Assembly: GCA_021018815.1 (NCBI GenBank)
Contig: JAITYX010000053.1
Span: 1,116,001 to 1,180,000 of the forward strand
Direction: 5' to 3'
Source: Talinum fruticosum
Taxonomy: Eukaryota; Streptophyta; Magnoliopsida; Caryophyllales; Talinaceae
Length of the DNA stretch: 64,000 nt
The notes below the pieces were generated by a model, which saw nothing but the letters and a program-made list of their open reading frames with translations, had not been told where the DNA came from and did no database searches. Shown piece by piece: positions 1 to 11,739 of the stretch; the first letter of the stretch is position 1, and every line of letters starts with the position of its first letter. A program made the translations under genes and the position numbers.

Positions 1-429
1 AAGGGAAGAGGCACATTACTGGTGGGGATGGTGAAGATGTGTGCGAGTTTGTTGAGGAGACATCTCCTTTCTCCTTAGGACTTCTTGTCGAAAATGAGTA
101 TGCAAATTTTGAAGAAGTGTATGTAAGAGTTGATTATCGAAGGGATATGTATTGAAAATCAGTCTAGAGGAGGGAAAAAAAGGATATATACCATGAAATT
201 GTATCTACTTGGTAAGAACATTTTTTTATAAATTAAATAACCTATAAAAGGAAAATATTAGTTATCCATTCAACTTATAACTTCATTTGATTATTTTTTT
301 TATTTTGAGATGTAGAGTCTTTTTCCTTTTTTTGGGTGTTACTATCCGAATTACCTAATGATTTATTTTTCCTTCTTATAGGTTATAAATGCAGCAGTAA
401 GATGCTCCTAGTACAAGTACCAAGAAGAC

Positions 430-3400
430 GAGAGGCCAAACAACGATGAAGAAGGAGAAGTTGGCTCGTAGAAAAGAAGATACAACTTCCCTTACTAAGG
501 TCCAATTCAATTTGCACTACAACCTGGTTAGTGAGAGGAAAGTTTGCTTCAAAAGCTTGGTTGGAGCGGCCGCCCTATACACGTCAAGATCATTATCCCT
601 ACTTGGAGTGAAGTACCATACTCGGTTAAGGAAACTGTTTGGAACGAAATCATGGTGAATACACTACTTCTCAATTTAAAAGAAAAATAAAAAGATATTG
701 ATAATTGTGAAGGTTAGGGGAAGTGATTAATTTGTCATTTACTTTTTGTTCAAGCACTAGACCATAAATTATAGAATATTTATCACTTGTAAGGACTTCA
801 TGCATATAACATGAGTAAATTCAGTTTTTCTTTGAAGTATAATTTTTTTCTTGTGTACAAAGTATGAGCTATTAATAAGAAGAATAATCGTTTGCATACA
901 AATTTTATAATTAAGAGGCAAATTAAATAAGGAAATCAATGTGGCTTCCATCAAATAATTTAATTTGACGTCTTCTATATACTAAGTTCGTAACCTATAT
1001 TATACACCTATATTAATACTAATGCTTGTCATTCTTGTGTTTTAGAAATTGGCAATGAAAGATGCGGACCTCCCGTTGGTGAAATGGAAGACTCTTCAAT
1101 ATGTTCCTGAGGGATGGAGAGCCTTTAAGTCATATATTATTGATGTTTGGATCTACAAAACACACCAAATGAAGGCGAGAACAAAGACCAAGGGAGGTCT
1201 ACAACTGCATAACCGAGGATGATTGGAAGAAGTTCGAAGAATAGGTCTCCACTTTTGAATTTAGGGTAATTTAACATTCCTTGTCTGCTTTTTTTTTAAG
1301 TTTAGAATTTTTTTAAATTTTTTAAAAGTTAATGTCGCCCATCAAATGTTTATGAACTTAACATATATTTTATTCTCTTATGGCACCTTCATGACAAAAG
1401 AAACCAAAGTTGTTGTTAAATGAATCGTGAGTTTCATGAATAATTAATAACTTTCATCAACTTATTAGTTAATAAGAATTATCTAATGATAATTTCTTTT
1501 CTTTTACAGGTGTCTTTGTCACAACACTCGACTCCCGAAGTCAATGACAATATCGGGAGGAAAGACAAGTTAGCCTTGGAGCTACAAAGAGATAAGCATC
1601 CCGATCGCCTTCGAAATGTCGGTGGCAAAGTTGGGATAGTTGAGCACTTTGGGGGCTAAAAAGGAGAGCCCCATCTTTTCCAGCCAAGTCAACATCGAGG
1701 CAATCATTTCCAAATTGATTCATCAAGTGGAAGAGTAAGTGGCGGCCCGACTAGAGTCCCGAGTGGTTACCCAAGTGGAAGTTAAATACGTGGTCTTCTT
1801 ATTTTTATTTAATATTACATGATTAGGAGGGTTAATTCCCATCCCAAATACCGACGACCGGGAAAGCAAACTCACCTAGCAACAAGTTCGAAGTAATGGT
1901 TGAGGTATGATTTGCTATCTAATAAGAATGCATGTCGTTCTTTTGAATAATTGGTATACTTGTTGAATGAATGATGTATATACTTTTGATTGTTGAGGAA
2001 CTTAGACATTTGGTCGTTGAGTCGATTGATGTTATTTGTCTTTGTTGTTTCGGATGAGGGTCATTATCCCGAGAAAATGTTGACTTTTTAGGGGATACTC
2101 TATTCGATTTTCTCCAGGATTCTTGAAAGTTTAAGTTTTCTCAAGCATTGGTCATTTTGATGTTATTTTTTTTTGTTTCGGAAATATGGTCAAGGTATGA
2201 ATTGTTAAGACATGTGTCACATGTTTTCTTTCGAGTAATTGGTATACTAATCGAATTAATGATGTATATTCTATGGGTTGTTGTTGAAGTCCTGTGTGTG
2301 GTCGTTTAGTGAGTTAATGTTATTTGTTTTTGTTATTTCGGATAAAGGTGGTAAACCCGAGAAAATGTTAACTTTTTAAAGGAAATTATGTCCGTTTTTC
2401 TCTAGGATACTTGAAAGTTTAAGTTTTCTCTCAAGGATTATAAGTATTGTTGATTTTTATGCTAATTCTTATGCGATCGATCGTATGCATGCTAACTTCG
2501 ATCACCATCCTTTGGATCACATTGTGGCAAAAGGTGTTGTTCAACCCTTCAAGCCAAGTGCCCTCGTTCATGGGGTGGAGCCATGTAAGGATCAGGTCAA
2601 AGTGATGATGAAAGAAGCAATGCAAGGGAAATGTTGTTGTGAGTTGTCGATCTCTTCGAGCACATATCTATGCTATAGCGATCAATAGATTTGTTGCTTG
2701 GCTTAAGAGTTTTCTCATCGTCGCTGATTTGAAGGTATTTTTGCATATATATATCGATAATTTCAATTCATCTAATATTCAACATGTTATTAATATCACC
2801 TCTTTCGACTAATTGATATATTATCATTCTATGTGAATTAGGAGCTCGGAAAAGCTACTAGTGAGAAGAAAGTCCATCAAACTGCAGTTCTCTAATCCGT
2901 TGACGATTCACTTTCGAAGTGGACTTGGTGTCTTCTAGGTTTGGCGAAACTTTTTCCATTGGACGAGGTAGTTCAAATCACACCACAAGACATGTGTTGT
3001 GTTACGACAACGGTGATGGTGAGAAGGTCATATCGATATTCCAAGAAGACATACCGTAGTTTCTAGAGATTTAGGAGATCGGCGCAAACACTATTATGCT
3101 CGGCATTATGTGAGTTACTATATATGAGTTCATTTACGTTAACTTTTATTTCTAGCTATTTCCGTAAAATTAATAGATACTAGGTGGCTCTAGGAGGTGA
3201 CTCGACACCATGGGCATCACATCGGTCGAATTTTGTTACTCTAAAGAGATCCAAGCCTTAGGACGGACATTTGAGGATATATTCCAATTCATTTCTAACC
3301 TAATGCTTAGGATGAAGAACACATGTTACTTGGCACCATTTATTAAGGGGTAAGTGTACAAAGCTAACCTAAAATTCATTAATACATGTTCTTCTTGTGT

Positions 3401-4152
3401 TTATTTAATATTACATGTTATGTTGTTTATGTCGGTATAAACGTCCCTAGATACTTGCTGTCATTTATCCGAGGCATAATGTGGCGTATTGGCTTGATCC
3501 TCTGGGCCACCCGTGACAAAACATTACAAATTAAAGTCGTTCTCACATCATGAGTTCATTTAAATTATTTACGTTGCTTTTGTAAAGTATTTTTTAATTA
3601 TTGTATGCCTATACGATATATTTGAACAATACATGATCTTCATTTAAATTTATTCATCAATTAAAAAGTACTCCGAGTTTATGATATACAAGGAGGCTTG
3701 AGAAACCAGCGAAGACATAAACTCCCATCTATTGTTAATGTTAAGGTAAGGTGTTTTTGCTTAATTTTAAATTAGTTTTTCCGGTGAAATTACTTATTGT
3801 ATAACTATCAATCTATGCATTGGGAATCTATTTCAATTGTTTATAGTGCCATAGGAAAATGGGGAACATGGAGTGTGGCTGCTATGTTCTACACTACATG
3901 AAGGAAATTGCAACATTGCTAAATCTTAATGATCCCGAATCCAATCTAGAAACGGTACTTCTAACTACCCTTAGTTACATTATTGTTTACAAAATTGAAT
4001 TGATTGGGAAGTTTTTTTAATACTTGCACTTGACATAAATGTATGTAAAATTACTTTTACAGTATTGGACACAATATTTTCCTGGAAAGAAGCTCGCACC
4101 TTATATACAAGCCGAAATAGATGAGCTCATAGAGGAATGGATGCAATTTGTG
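430..4152 (+). pseudogene. Decayed CACTA-associated gene with C-terminal Ulp1 (C48) protease-like region
   Basis: Coding blocks are separated by intron-like AT-rich DNA. Block one (about 445-657) reads, after a frame change, PIHVKIIIPTWSEVPYSVKE, the N-terminal block of plant transposon proteins of the Ptta/En/Spm type. It is followed at about 1047-1170 by VKWKTLQYVPEGWRAFKSY. Blocks at 1510-1800 and 2485-2690 (HHPLDHIVAKGVVQPFKPS) follow. Near 3450-3510 is ILAVIYPRHNVAYWLDPLG, matching the Ulp1 peptidase region around the catalytic His. At 3846-3955 is a block containing MGNMECGCYVLHYMKEIATL, whose ECG-YV cysteine matches the catalytic Cys of this family. The C-terminal helix is at 4039-4150 (AEIDELIEEWMQFV). 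Stops and frameshifts occur throughout. Proteases of this family cleave SUMO-like conjugates; no activity is expected here. Confidence 0.7.
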
Positions 4153-4164
4153 TGTGTGTGTGTG

Positions 4165-4229
<65 letters not shown>

Positions 4230-4230
4230 G
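4149..4230. repeat. Compound microsatellite (TG)n(TA)n(TG)n(GA)n
   Basis: A TG run, a short TA run, a second longer TG run (about 4175-4209) and a GA run (about 4210-4229) adjoin the last recognisable codons of the Ulp1-like block. The open frame that runs through it into Cys-Val and Arg-Glu repeats is an artefact of the repeat. Confidence 0.95.
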
Positions 4231-4463
4231 TAATTTTATGATTGTGTTGCATTATTATTGTGAATAACTTTATATTTATTGGAATAATAATGTTGTTAGT
4301 GGTGTTGATAATATTCGATGATACTTTGAGTCTGTGTTATAAAGACTTCGTTTGTTGTTGTTTCAAAACATACACAAATGTGTACATTTATCTATGTAGG
4401 GGCTCATGAAAAATTAAAAAAAAATCATTAAAAAAACTAACTTGTTAGCGCAGTTCTCACATA

Positions 4464-4653
4464 GAACCATAGTAATAGATTTGGTAACCACACCTTTTCC
4501 TAGGGAAAGAATCATAGTAAATGGTACTCTTTTACTACAAGTTTTAACCATAGTAAAAGATACTTCCCTAGTATTACGCCTACATACATTATGTTTTCCG
4601 ATTGTAATAAAAGGTCATTTTGAATCGTAATAAAAGTTGGTTAATTAGTAGTG
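4464..4653 (+). repeat. CACTA subterminal repeat zone and 3' terminus
   Basis: Five degenerate copies of a motif like ACCATAGTAAAAGAT occur near 4466, 4511, 4548, 4598 and 4623, the last two as TTGTAATAAAAGGT and TCGTAATAAAAGTT. The zone ends in TTAATTAGTAGTG at 4653. Arrays of short subterminal repeats are the transposase-binding region in CACTA elements. Assignment is by pattern, since the matching 5' end is not in view. Confidence 0.6.
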
Positions 4654-5333
4654 ATAAATAGTTGGACGAAAAAGGAAAATTAATAAGAGTAGGGTTTAAT
4701 AATTTTAAAAAGAGAGAAAAAAAACATTTCATTGTAACTCAAGGGACTACATTGCTAAGTATTATCGGGTACGATGAATATAATTTTCATATGAATACCA
4801 AATCTTATACAATTCAACCAGTTAAATTTATGACATGATAGCTTACTTATTATATACGTAAATTGTATTTTCCTTCACGTTTATAATGGATACTACCTAA
4901 ACCTATATATTGACCTTGGTAGGCTAGCTTCATCAATCTCTTTCTATTCGATACAAAAATGGATAGCGGATTGCAAAAAGCATTCCTTATTTATAATGAT
5001 TACTAACTAAATCCAAAACCAACTCTTAATTCAAGTATGTAAGAAATACAACCCGTCATTGAAATAGATATTGATCACTACTCTATGATCCTAAAGCAAA
5101 ATCAAATCATGCTAATGGCTAGGTAAGGTCGTTACTGAATCACTTGGACTTTATTAATATCAAACGAATAAGAAATCAAGTCTATTAGAGAACCACTTTG
5201 TTATTGCTTACTAATCAGTAGCGTATAGACTAGAGTGGGTGTTACCCACAGTGCAAGACTCCAAGCAGAAACATACCAGAATGAATGAGACACTCATACC
5301 CCAACTCCCCGCTTTTACCGCTGAAGAGCTCAG

Positions 5334-5335
<2 letters not shown>
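4654..5335. other. Intergenic DNA upstream of the DUF1635 gene
   Basis: AT-rich, no coding frame of note and no recognisable element between the CACTA terminus and the CT tract. Distal regulatory DNA of the downstream gene may lie here, but no specific site is supported. Confidence 0.5.

Positions 5336-5368
<33 letters not shown>
5336..5368. repeat. (CT)n / GAGA-type tract in the promoter
   Basis: Sixteen or so uninterrupted TC units lie about 375 bp upstream of the start codon. CT/GA tracts are common in plant promoters and can bind BBR/BPC-type GAGA factors. Here that role is inferred from position only. Confidence 0.8.
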
Positions 5369-5370
<2 letters not shown>

Positions 5371-5578
5371 ACAGCCTAGAGTACAGACAATGACTCGTTT
5401 TGTCTTCCAAACATAGGACTGAGCCGCTTTTGGCTTCTTTAGTTATAGTCCAAACCAAACCCCTCTACTACTAAAAAATTTCCCCAACTTTCACTGTAGC
5501 AAAGAAAAAAGAAAGGTAGGGGCCAAAACAGGTCCCCCAAAGCCCAAAATAGTCTTCCTATCAATCTTGACTCTCCTC

Positions 5579-5587
5579 CTATAAATT
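5579..5587 (+). promoter_or_regulatory. TATA box of the DUF1635 gene
   Basis: TATAAATTG lies about 130 bp upstream of the ATG at 5713. A start site about 30 bp downstream would give a 5' leader of roughly 100 nt rich in CT (TTCCTCTTTCTCTCACC), typical of plant leaders. It is the best TATA match in the proximal region. Confidence 0.5.
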
Positions 5588-5712
5588 GAAGTGAGTAGAA
5601 GAACTTCTCCTCTACTACTAAATTAAACTCATTCACTTGTTCCTCTTTCTCTCACCTCTCTCGACCCATTTTTCTTTTCTATCTCTTTCTCCCACCTCTT
5701 GAAAACAAATTA

Positions 5713-6934
5713 ATGGAGACCCAAAAAGGCTCTCTTCTCAGTTGGTCTTACTGCTATCAGGGCAAGGTATCATTTTTCTCTTTTGCTTTTTTCTTCTAAA
5801 TATAGTTGTTTGATGTAACTTAAATAATGTATAGATTTGAAGAAAATTCGTACACTATTGAGCGAAATGTGTCACGATATGAGGGAAGACTATTGTCTAA
5901 TTAGGTTCATGCCTAGGTGTGTCATGAAATTTAATTATTGAAGTTCTTATTATGAGTTAGTAACGTGAATTAGATTTAAATCCCAGTTACATTATCCTTT
6001 CCTGCCTCATTTTGACAACAAAATAACCAAAAAAAAAAAACCCAAAAAAGTATGTGCCGGTATGGTAGGGTCTTGACATTTTTCTAATTTGAAAATGGTA
6101 TTTATTCCCAATTGAGGTATCAAAAGTGAAATTGGGTACCTCTAGAAAGCTTAGAGATACATATGGTTGTATGTAAAAGGTGGAATAACTTTTAGGATTG
6201 TTTGGCAGAGTATGGAAGAGCTAAGGCAATTACTTCTGTGCACAACCTTGGAGCTAGAAACAACAAGACTAGCAGCCCAGGACGAGATCAGAAAGAGGGA
6301 GGAACAACTAACCCATCTCAAAGAGTTGCTAAACAGAGCGATTAATGAGAGAGATGAAGCCCTAGAAAAATGCCAATCCATCCTCCTTGAAAAACTCATT
6401 CTCCAACAACAAAAACAATCACCTCCTCAAATTCATTCAGGAGTCTCAAGCATCGAATTTGAAGAAGAACCCATCAAAAAGGGGATCGAATGCAACAATG
6501 TGTTCTCCTTGTCTGATTCGGAAGAGAGCATAATCTCTTCTCCAGCCAACGACTCTGTTTTCTCACCCTCGCCAGCGGCTCTGCCGGAAAGTGCTGTCCG
6601 GCTTATCTCCGGCAAGAAGCCTTTGCCGGAGAAGGGGAAGCTTCTGGAAACAGTCATGAAGGCGGGCCCGCTTCTTCAAACTCTGATTTTAGCTGGGCCT
6701 CTCCCTCAATGGAGGCACCCACCTCCGCCATTGGAGGCCTTTGAGATTCCTCCGGTGAGCATTCCGGCGATTAGCTCGCCGGAAGTTAGTCGAAAGGAAG
6801 AGCGGCTTATCAACGTTACTTCTACTCCTTCCAATTGTGGGGCATTCAATCGAAAAAGGACTTACTTTGAAGGTGATAATTGGGGTGACTCTTCCCCTGA
6901 GGCTAGAAAGTACCAACGATTAATTCTCCATTAG
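5713..6934 (+). CDS. DUF1635-family protein, two exons (5713-5766 and 6209-6934), 259 aa
   Basis: Exon 1 is 54 nt, encodes METQKGSLLSWSYCYQGK, and ends AAG|GTATCA. The 442 bp intron ends TTGGCAG at 6208. Exon 2 resumes in phase with SMEELRQLLLCTTLELETTR. The start at 5713 is chosen because the spliced N-terminus is the form typical of this family; the frame open from 6167 would run through intron sequence. Residues about 19-85 form a charged coiled coil (EELRQ, AQDEIRKREEQLTHLKELL, ERDEALEKCQ), the signature of DUF1635 (PF07795). The second conserved block, LLQTLILAGPLPQWRHPPPP followed by LEAFEIPPVSIP, lies at about residues 180-212. The C-terminus is the family's KYQR(L)ILH type. No signal peptide or membrane segment is seen. 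Molecular function is unknown; a plant-specific, probably nuclear or cytosolic coiled-coil protein is inferred. The frame is intact and GC-richer than its surroundings, so this is probably a working host gene. Confidence 0.88.
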
Positions 6935-7320
6935 TTAATTTAGCTTCAAATGGGCAATTTATTTTTCTTTTTCCCTAACGATTTCGAAGTGGGTTTTTTC
7001 TTTTCCTTTTATATTTTATCATCTATGATCAGAGGGATCTGATGTCCTTTCTCTATAGGATGAAATTTTTGCAATGTGGGTTTTTGTACTGATCTTGCAT
7101 ATTGTAAAGACCAGGAAAAATGGGGGCAAAAAATAGGGCGTTTAGATGTGAGGATGAGTAGGAAGAGAAGGGCAGGTGTGGGTTCTGGGGTATCCCCCTT
7201 TCTTGCCGGTTCTCTGGTCAAGATTTTTCCACTCTTTTTCTCTTTTTCTCTCTCGTTTTCCCTACAAAAATGAGGAAAAGCCCGTAAACCCCCCCAAACA
7301 AAAAAAAAAAACTATTGCGA
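6935..7320 (+). other. Probable 3' untranslated and downstream region of the DUF1635 gene
   Basis: T-rich DNA follows the stop at 6932-6934. Short open frames around 7009-7273 on both strands show no family resemblance. No clear AATAAA signal is seen close to the stop, so the 3' end cannot be placed. A C7/A12 tract sits at about 7290-7311. Confidence 0.4.
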
Positions 7321-10300
7321 GGAGGATAAAGTTCTAGTGTGGATCTTCCCATCAGTTGAATTGAAAGGGTTGGTGGACATGTATGCAATCTTACATTTGA
7401 AGTTAGAGATATTAAATGTATGTAGTTAGTTGCAAGTATTTATGTAAGTTCTTTTATAACATTACGGAAATTATTTTATTAACATCTTGACATTTTTAAG
7501 TTTAAACATGTGTTCATCCAAAAATTTTTATCATTGAACAAGTAGAATTTTTTTTTCTAAATCTTGTTTGTATTAGTGTGGTGAGAATCGTCAGATATTA
7601 ATTTGTTTCCTAAAATAACAGTTAAGGTATCATGTGATTCTTTAACATTCTGTAATGACTCATGTTTGTCCATCTTATAGCAAGTGTTTGAAGTAATATC
7701 TTTCAATAAGCGATTAGCACTATGGGCCGCTAAATTTGCGATTAAAGATTTTTAAAAATTATAAATTCTATTTTAAATCTAGACAAAATAAATTATGCAT
7801 TATTAGTTAGTTTGGTGTATAACATTAATCCAATCAATAATGAAATAATAACATCTAATTCCTCCCATCTCAAAGAGATAATAAATCTTAAATTAAAGAA
7901 CTCACTTTTTATGAGACATATATAAGGTTCTTTATTTTAAAATGAACTCTTATATTGAGATAGGAGTAATAATTGAGCAAATTACTAATTTAGATTTATT
8001 CTAAATTCTTAGACACTTATTTCATTAAATAAGATATTAAATTTAAGTTTAAAGAATTTCTTCACTGATTTCTTTTTTTTTTTTTTTGTGCCCCAAATTT
8101 GAACCTAAATGGGGCATGTAGGAGGAAAGATGTGTGGGCCCTAGGCCACACACCGCTCGACATCGTCGTTTTCAACCGTCTAAAGAATATCTCCCCCTCC
8201 ATGCCTCATCTCTCTCCAACCTTCTCCCTAAAACCCTAGCTTTCACTCCCTTTAGAGGGGCTAACATAAGCATCTTTTTATCTTTGATAAGCCCTTTTTG
8301 TTAGTTTTCATAAGTTAGTTTAATATTGATTTTTATTCGAAAAAAGTTTTCCATTTTTATCTGAAGAGTTTTATTTCACTCTTTGATTATTATATTAATC
8401 TCTTTTTTATGATAGTTTTGTTTAATTGGTATGATTTAAGACATTGATTGAAAATTGACTTTTAAGTCAATATTGCATAGATTATGAGGTCTTCCATTAA
8501 CACTAAAGATACAGAGTTATCAAAGATAATTAATGACAAGATTGTCATAATTTTGGAATCGGATGTTAGTAAGATTTTTATTAGTTATTTGAAAGTCCAA
8601 ATTTATGTTCATATTTTAGATTTGCATATAATTATTTCCGACTTTTATTATAAGCGTCATTTGATATTTTATTAATAAACTATTATACTAAAAAAGGGAT
8701 ATTAAATTAAAGTGTTGTAAATTGAAAAAAGGGATATTTACTACACATCACTGCCTAATTTTTACTTGCTAAAACAATTACCTGCTAGTACTTAGTAGTT
8801 TACTACACATCACTGCCTAAGGTTTCAAGCTAGGGGAATGCGTGAGAATGGGAGTGGTTAGATTGGATGGGTTAGGGGTATTGGTAACCAACTAAGGTGA
8901 CATGGCCGAAACTTGTCGGACCAAGTGGTTGCCACGGATCTGCAATAGGATCTTGTCCCCATCGTAGTTGTAATGTTTTTCTTTATTTTTTATGTGTTAA
9001 TAAGGTACAAAAATTTAAATAGCAAAATTTGAACTATGCTTGATAATAATTTTTAGGGAAATTACTAGTTAAATTAACTTATACTTATTGTAATTATAAT
9101 GTTAGATATATAACATTCATCATAAAGGAAAAGAAAGAAAAGAAAAATTTTAGTTAATATAATCATGGCAAACATCTTTATGTTTATGTCAAACTAATTC
9201 TAATCTCACATCTAATTTGATATTCTTTTCCTAATTTTTATTTTATTTTTGGTTTAAATTTAACCATCACAAATTAAACCATTTTGTCCACCAGATTCCA
9301 TCTGCTCCCACTTACGTTTTGGTTATAAAAGGTAAATAAATTAAATTAATTAAATTAATGATTTCTCCCCTAAAGCAATGCAGAAAGAGGATTTTGTGTA
9401 TCTCAACTTCAACATCCCCCAGTCAAAATGCAAAAGAAAAACTTGTCAATGTGCATATCAATATCAATGCGTCTGCTCATTTTCACACCTATTTCTTCTA
9501 GTCTCAATCACTCATTTTCTTTTTCACACTTATTTTTCACTTTCTAGAGGACTACTAATTTGCGCTCTCTAACCTAGAAATGCCCAATGTACTTTAGACT
9601 TGTATTCCAACAACGCTATATATTACATAAATTTGTGTACGTGTAAGATGTTGGTCACACGTACTCACGGATGAAAAATTTTTACTTATAAGTAAGTAAA
9701 ATACACATAAAATAATTTTACAATTATATTCTTAATTATTCTCCATTAATAAGCATTCCTCTTTTGATTTTTTTGGAATGTAGTATATAATACTTAATTT
9801 TATAAGCGTTCTATTTTAAAATTTTATATAAAATTAAAGAAAATCTGATATACCAATTATCCAGGATTTGATCTATATAAAATGGTTCGCCCCAACAGGT
9901 TCATAAACTTAAAATTTTATAACAGTAGTTTTCAACTCGTGCTAACGCACGGACTATACTTATAATATTTGTCTAAAAATTATAAGATTTATATTATATT
10001 ATTCCTTTTTCTCTAATTTTTTTCAAAAAGTCTATTAGTTTAATCATAAAAAAATTAATATAATTTAATATTTAATTATATATACATTGACCATCAAAAA
10101 GTAATATTATTTAATTTTAAGTTACTTGTAAAATGAATGAACTTAATTTTTTAATTTAAAAAATTATTTTTAGTAATATATAATTATTTTTAAAAAATAA
10201 TATTCTAGTTAAAAAGAATTTTTTACTAATAGTATAAAATTTTCAATCGTTAGATTATATTATATAACAACACTGTTATATTACTATTTTATAATAAATT

Positions 10301-10600
10301 ATAATTTTGATTTATTTCACATTGCTTAAATTGTAATTATTTATTTCTATCAATACAAACTTATTAATTTTCCAACGTTTATATTTTTATTAATAATAAT
10401 CTATAAAAAATCCATTTTTTAATAAAAAAGAGAGGAAAAATTAACTAATGAATGTAACATTTAATAGCAACCTATGAGACAATCTCAAAAGCCGATATTC
10501 ATTTTTGAAAATAAAAAATTATGTATTGTTTTATAATTTTTTTCTAGAATCATAGTGCATATATTAATTTTTTTAAGAAATACAATGAATAGGCTTCATG
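7321..10600. other. AT-rich intergenic DNA
   Basis: No supported gene. It contains a T15 run near 8071-8086, a CT-rich stretch with AAACCCTAGC (telo-box-like) at about 8230, a 22 bp duplication (8737-8820) and the small palindrome CGTGCTAACGCACGG near 9938. The open frames at 8484, 9378 and 10748 are short, AT-biased and unlike any family I recognise. Confidence 0.5.
8737..8820. repeat. 22 bp direct repeat, two copies 40 bp apart
   Basis: TTTACTACACATCACTGCCT followed by AA occurs at 8737-8758 and again, identically, at 8799-8820. The repeated block is AT-flanked and outside any gene. It may be a residual target or excision duplication. Confidence 0.85.
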
Positions 10601-10634
10601 TATAATATATAGTACTTCTTAATTAAATATTAAT

Positions 10635-10737
10635 CAACCCATCGGACTATTTGTCATCTAAAAAAAGCATATCATCAATTCTCAACGGACTACCCGTCAG
10701 ACTATTTTAGTTGTTCTTTTGATGAATTTTTGTAGTG
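10635..10737 (+). mobile_element. CACTA-type 3' terminus relic
   Basis: The sequence GATGAATTTTTGTAGTG ends at 10737, the expected outer end (reverse complement CACTACAAAAATTC) of a CACTA element. Just inside are two copies of a motif like CGGACTAxxxGTCA (near 10641 and 10686) as subterminal repeats. I found no matching CACTAC... end upstream, so this is either a relic or an element with a diverged 5' end. Confidence 0.4.
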
Positions 10738-11480
10738 ATACAAACTATTGAATGTTGCTTTAAATTATACAATATATTATCATCAACACTATAAAAGTTT
10801 GTGGACACATGTGAACTCCATAATATTTACAATGACTTCTTTTAAAAAAAATATTTATAATTTTTTCAAGTTCTATATTTTGACTTATCTTCCTTTTTGT
10901 TCAAATTTATCACATAAATTTATTTTTAAAATGGATTTATAATTTATAAGAGTATAAAAATAGATAATAAATAAATAAATATTATTTTTTAAAGGTATAT
11001 ATAATATAATTACAGAGAAAGAAAAATGATATCATGATCGGTTACCCGACATTAATGGAGTTGTAATAATGATATTTTCTTTGCTTGATATGTTGATATT
11101 AATGTATGATTTATGATGATGATGACGATATTAAAAATGGTGTACTAATATAGGCTTGAACTTCTTAGCCTATAACTATTAGATTTTAAATAAATATTTT
11201 GAATTAATACTCGAAAAAGTTTTGCATAAGAATACAATTAACTTTTTTAAAAGGAGTTTTTTTAATTATTAATTGTAACATGCTAAACAAAAATAATAAG
11301 ATACTTTAATAGTCTTTTACTAAATTAGTTATTTACTTGCTCATGAATAAATTTTACCTTAATACTATTAAATTAAAAAAATAGCTATTTAAATGCAAAA
11401 ACCAACAATAAAAATCCCATAAATATAAAAAAAAAAAGTAAATAACTAATTTAATGCATCTTCTCAATCTAACTTCAAAA

Positions 11481-11518
<38 letters not shown>

Positions 11519-11739
11519 TGGACAAAAATATTGAAACTCTTATTTAGAATTTTAGAAGAATTATAACGTAAATTGATCTACATATTGAGTTGTATCCAAT
11601 AGGAAAAACTTTACTTAACTATGCTTACTAGATAATTGCAACGAAGAATACTAATAAAGATATTATGAAAGGAATGTAAATGCTAACCCACAAAAATTAA
11701 GAATGGTTTAAGAATCAACTCAATGAAAAATTTAAACTA
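10738..11739. other. AT-rich intergenic DNA with a TA microsatellite
   Basis: No coding frame of note. The only clear structure is a (TA)16 run at 11483-11514. Confidence 0.6.
11483..11514. repeat. (TA)16 microsatellite
   Basis: Uninterrupted alternation of T and A in intergenic DNA. Confidence 0.95.

Larger units (their letters stand above)
1..4653 (+). mobile_element. CACTA (En/Spm-type) DNA transposon, 3' part only; 5' end lies outside the window
   Basis: The stretch carries, in order on the + strand, fragments of a multi-exon transposon gene (about 445-4150) with an Ulp1-like C-terminus, a short non-coding tail with repeated motifs, and the terminal sequence TTAATTAGTAGTG ending at 4653. 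A CACTA element inserted in this orientation must end in ...TAGTG, and the imperfect subterminal repeats just inside are also typical. The Ulp1-type protease is a known passenger of plant CACTA and related elements. The 5' terminal repeat and the 3 bp target duplication cannot be checked because they fall before base 1. The gene is broken, so the copy is dead as an autonomous element. Confidence 0.68.

Noticed and set aside
4039..4233. Open frame ending in Cys-Val and Arg-Glu repeats
   Set aside because: Only the first part is coding (Ulp1-like tail); the rest is translation of a TG/GA microsatellite.
6151..6916. Antisense frames (82, 74 and 75 codons) opposite exon 2 of the DUF1635 gene
   Set aside because: Shadows of the real gene; no conserved features.
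8060..8300. Possible host gene start (CT-rich stretch with AAACCCTAG)
   Set aside because: No following open frame of any length with family resemblance.
9925..9960. Palindrome CGTGCTAACGCACGG
   Set aside because: Short, no partner ends or element structure found; not enough to call a transposon end.
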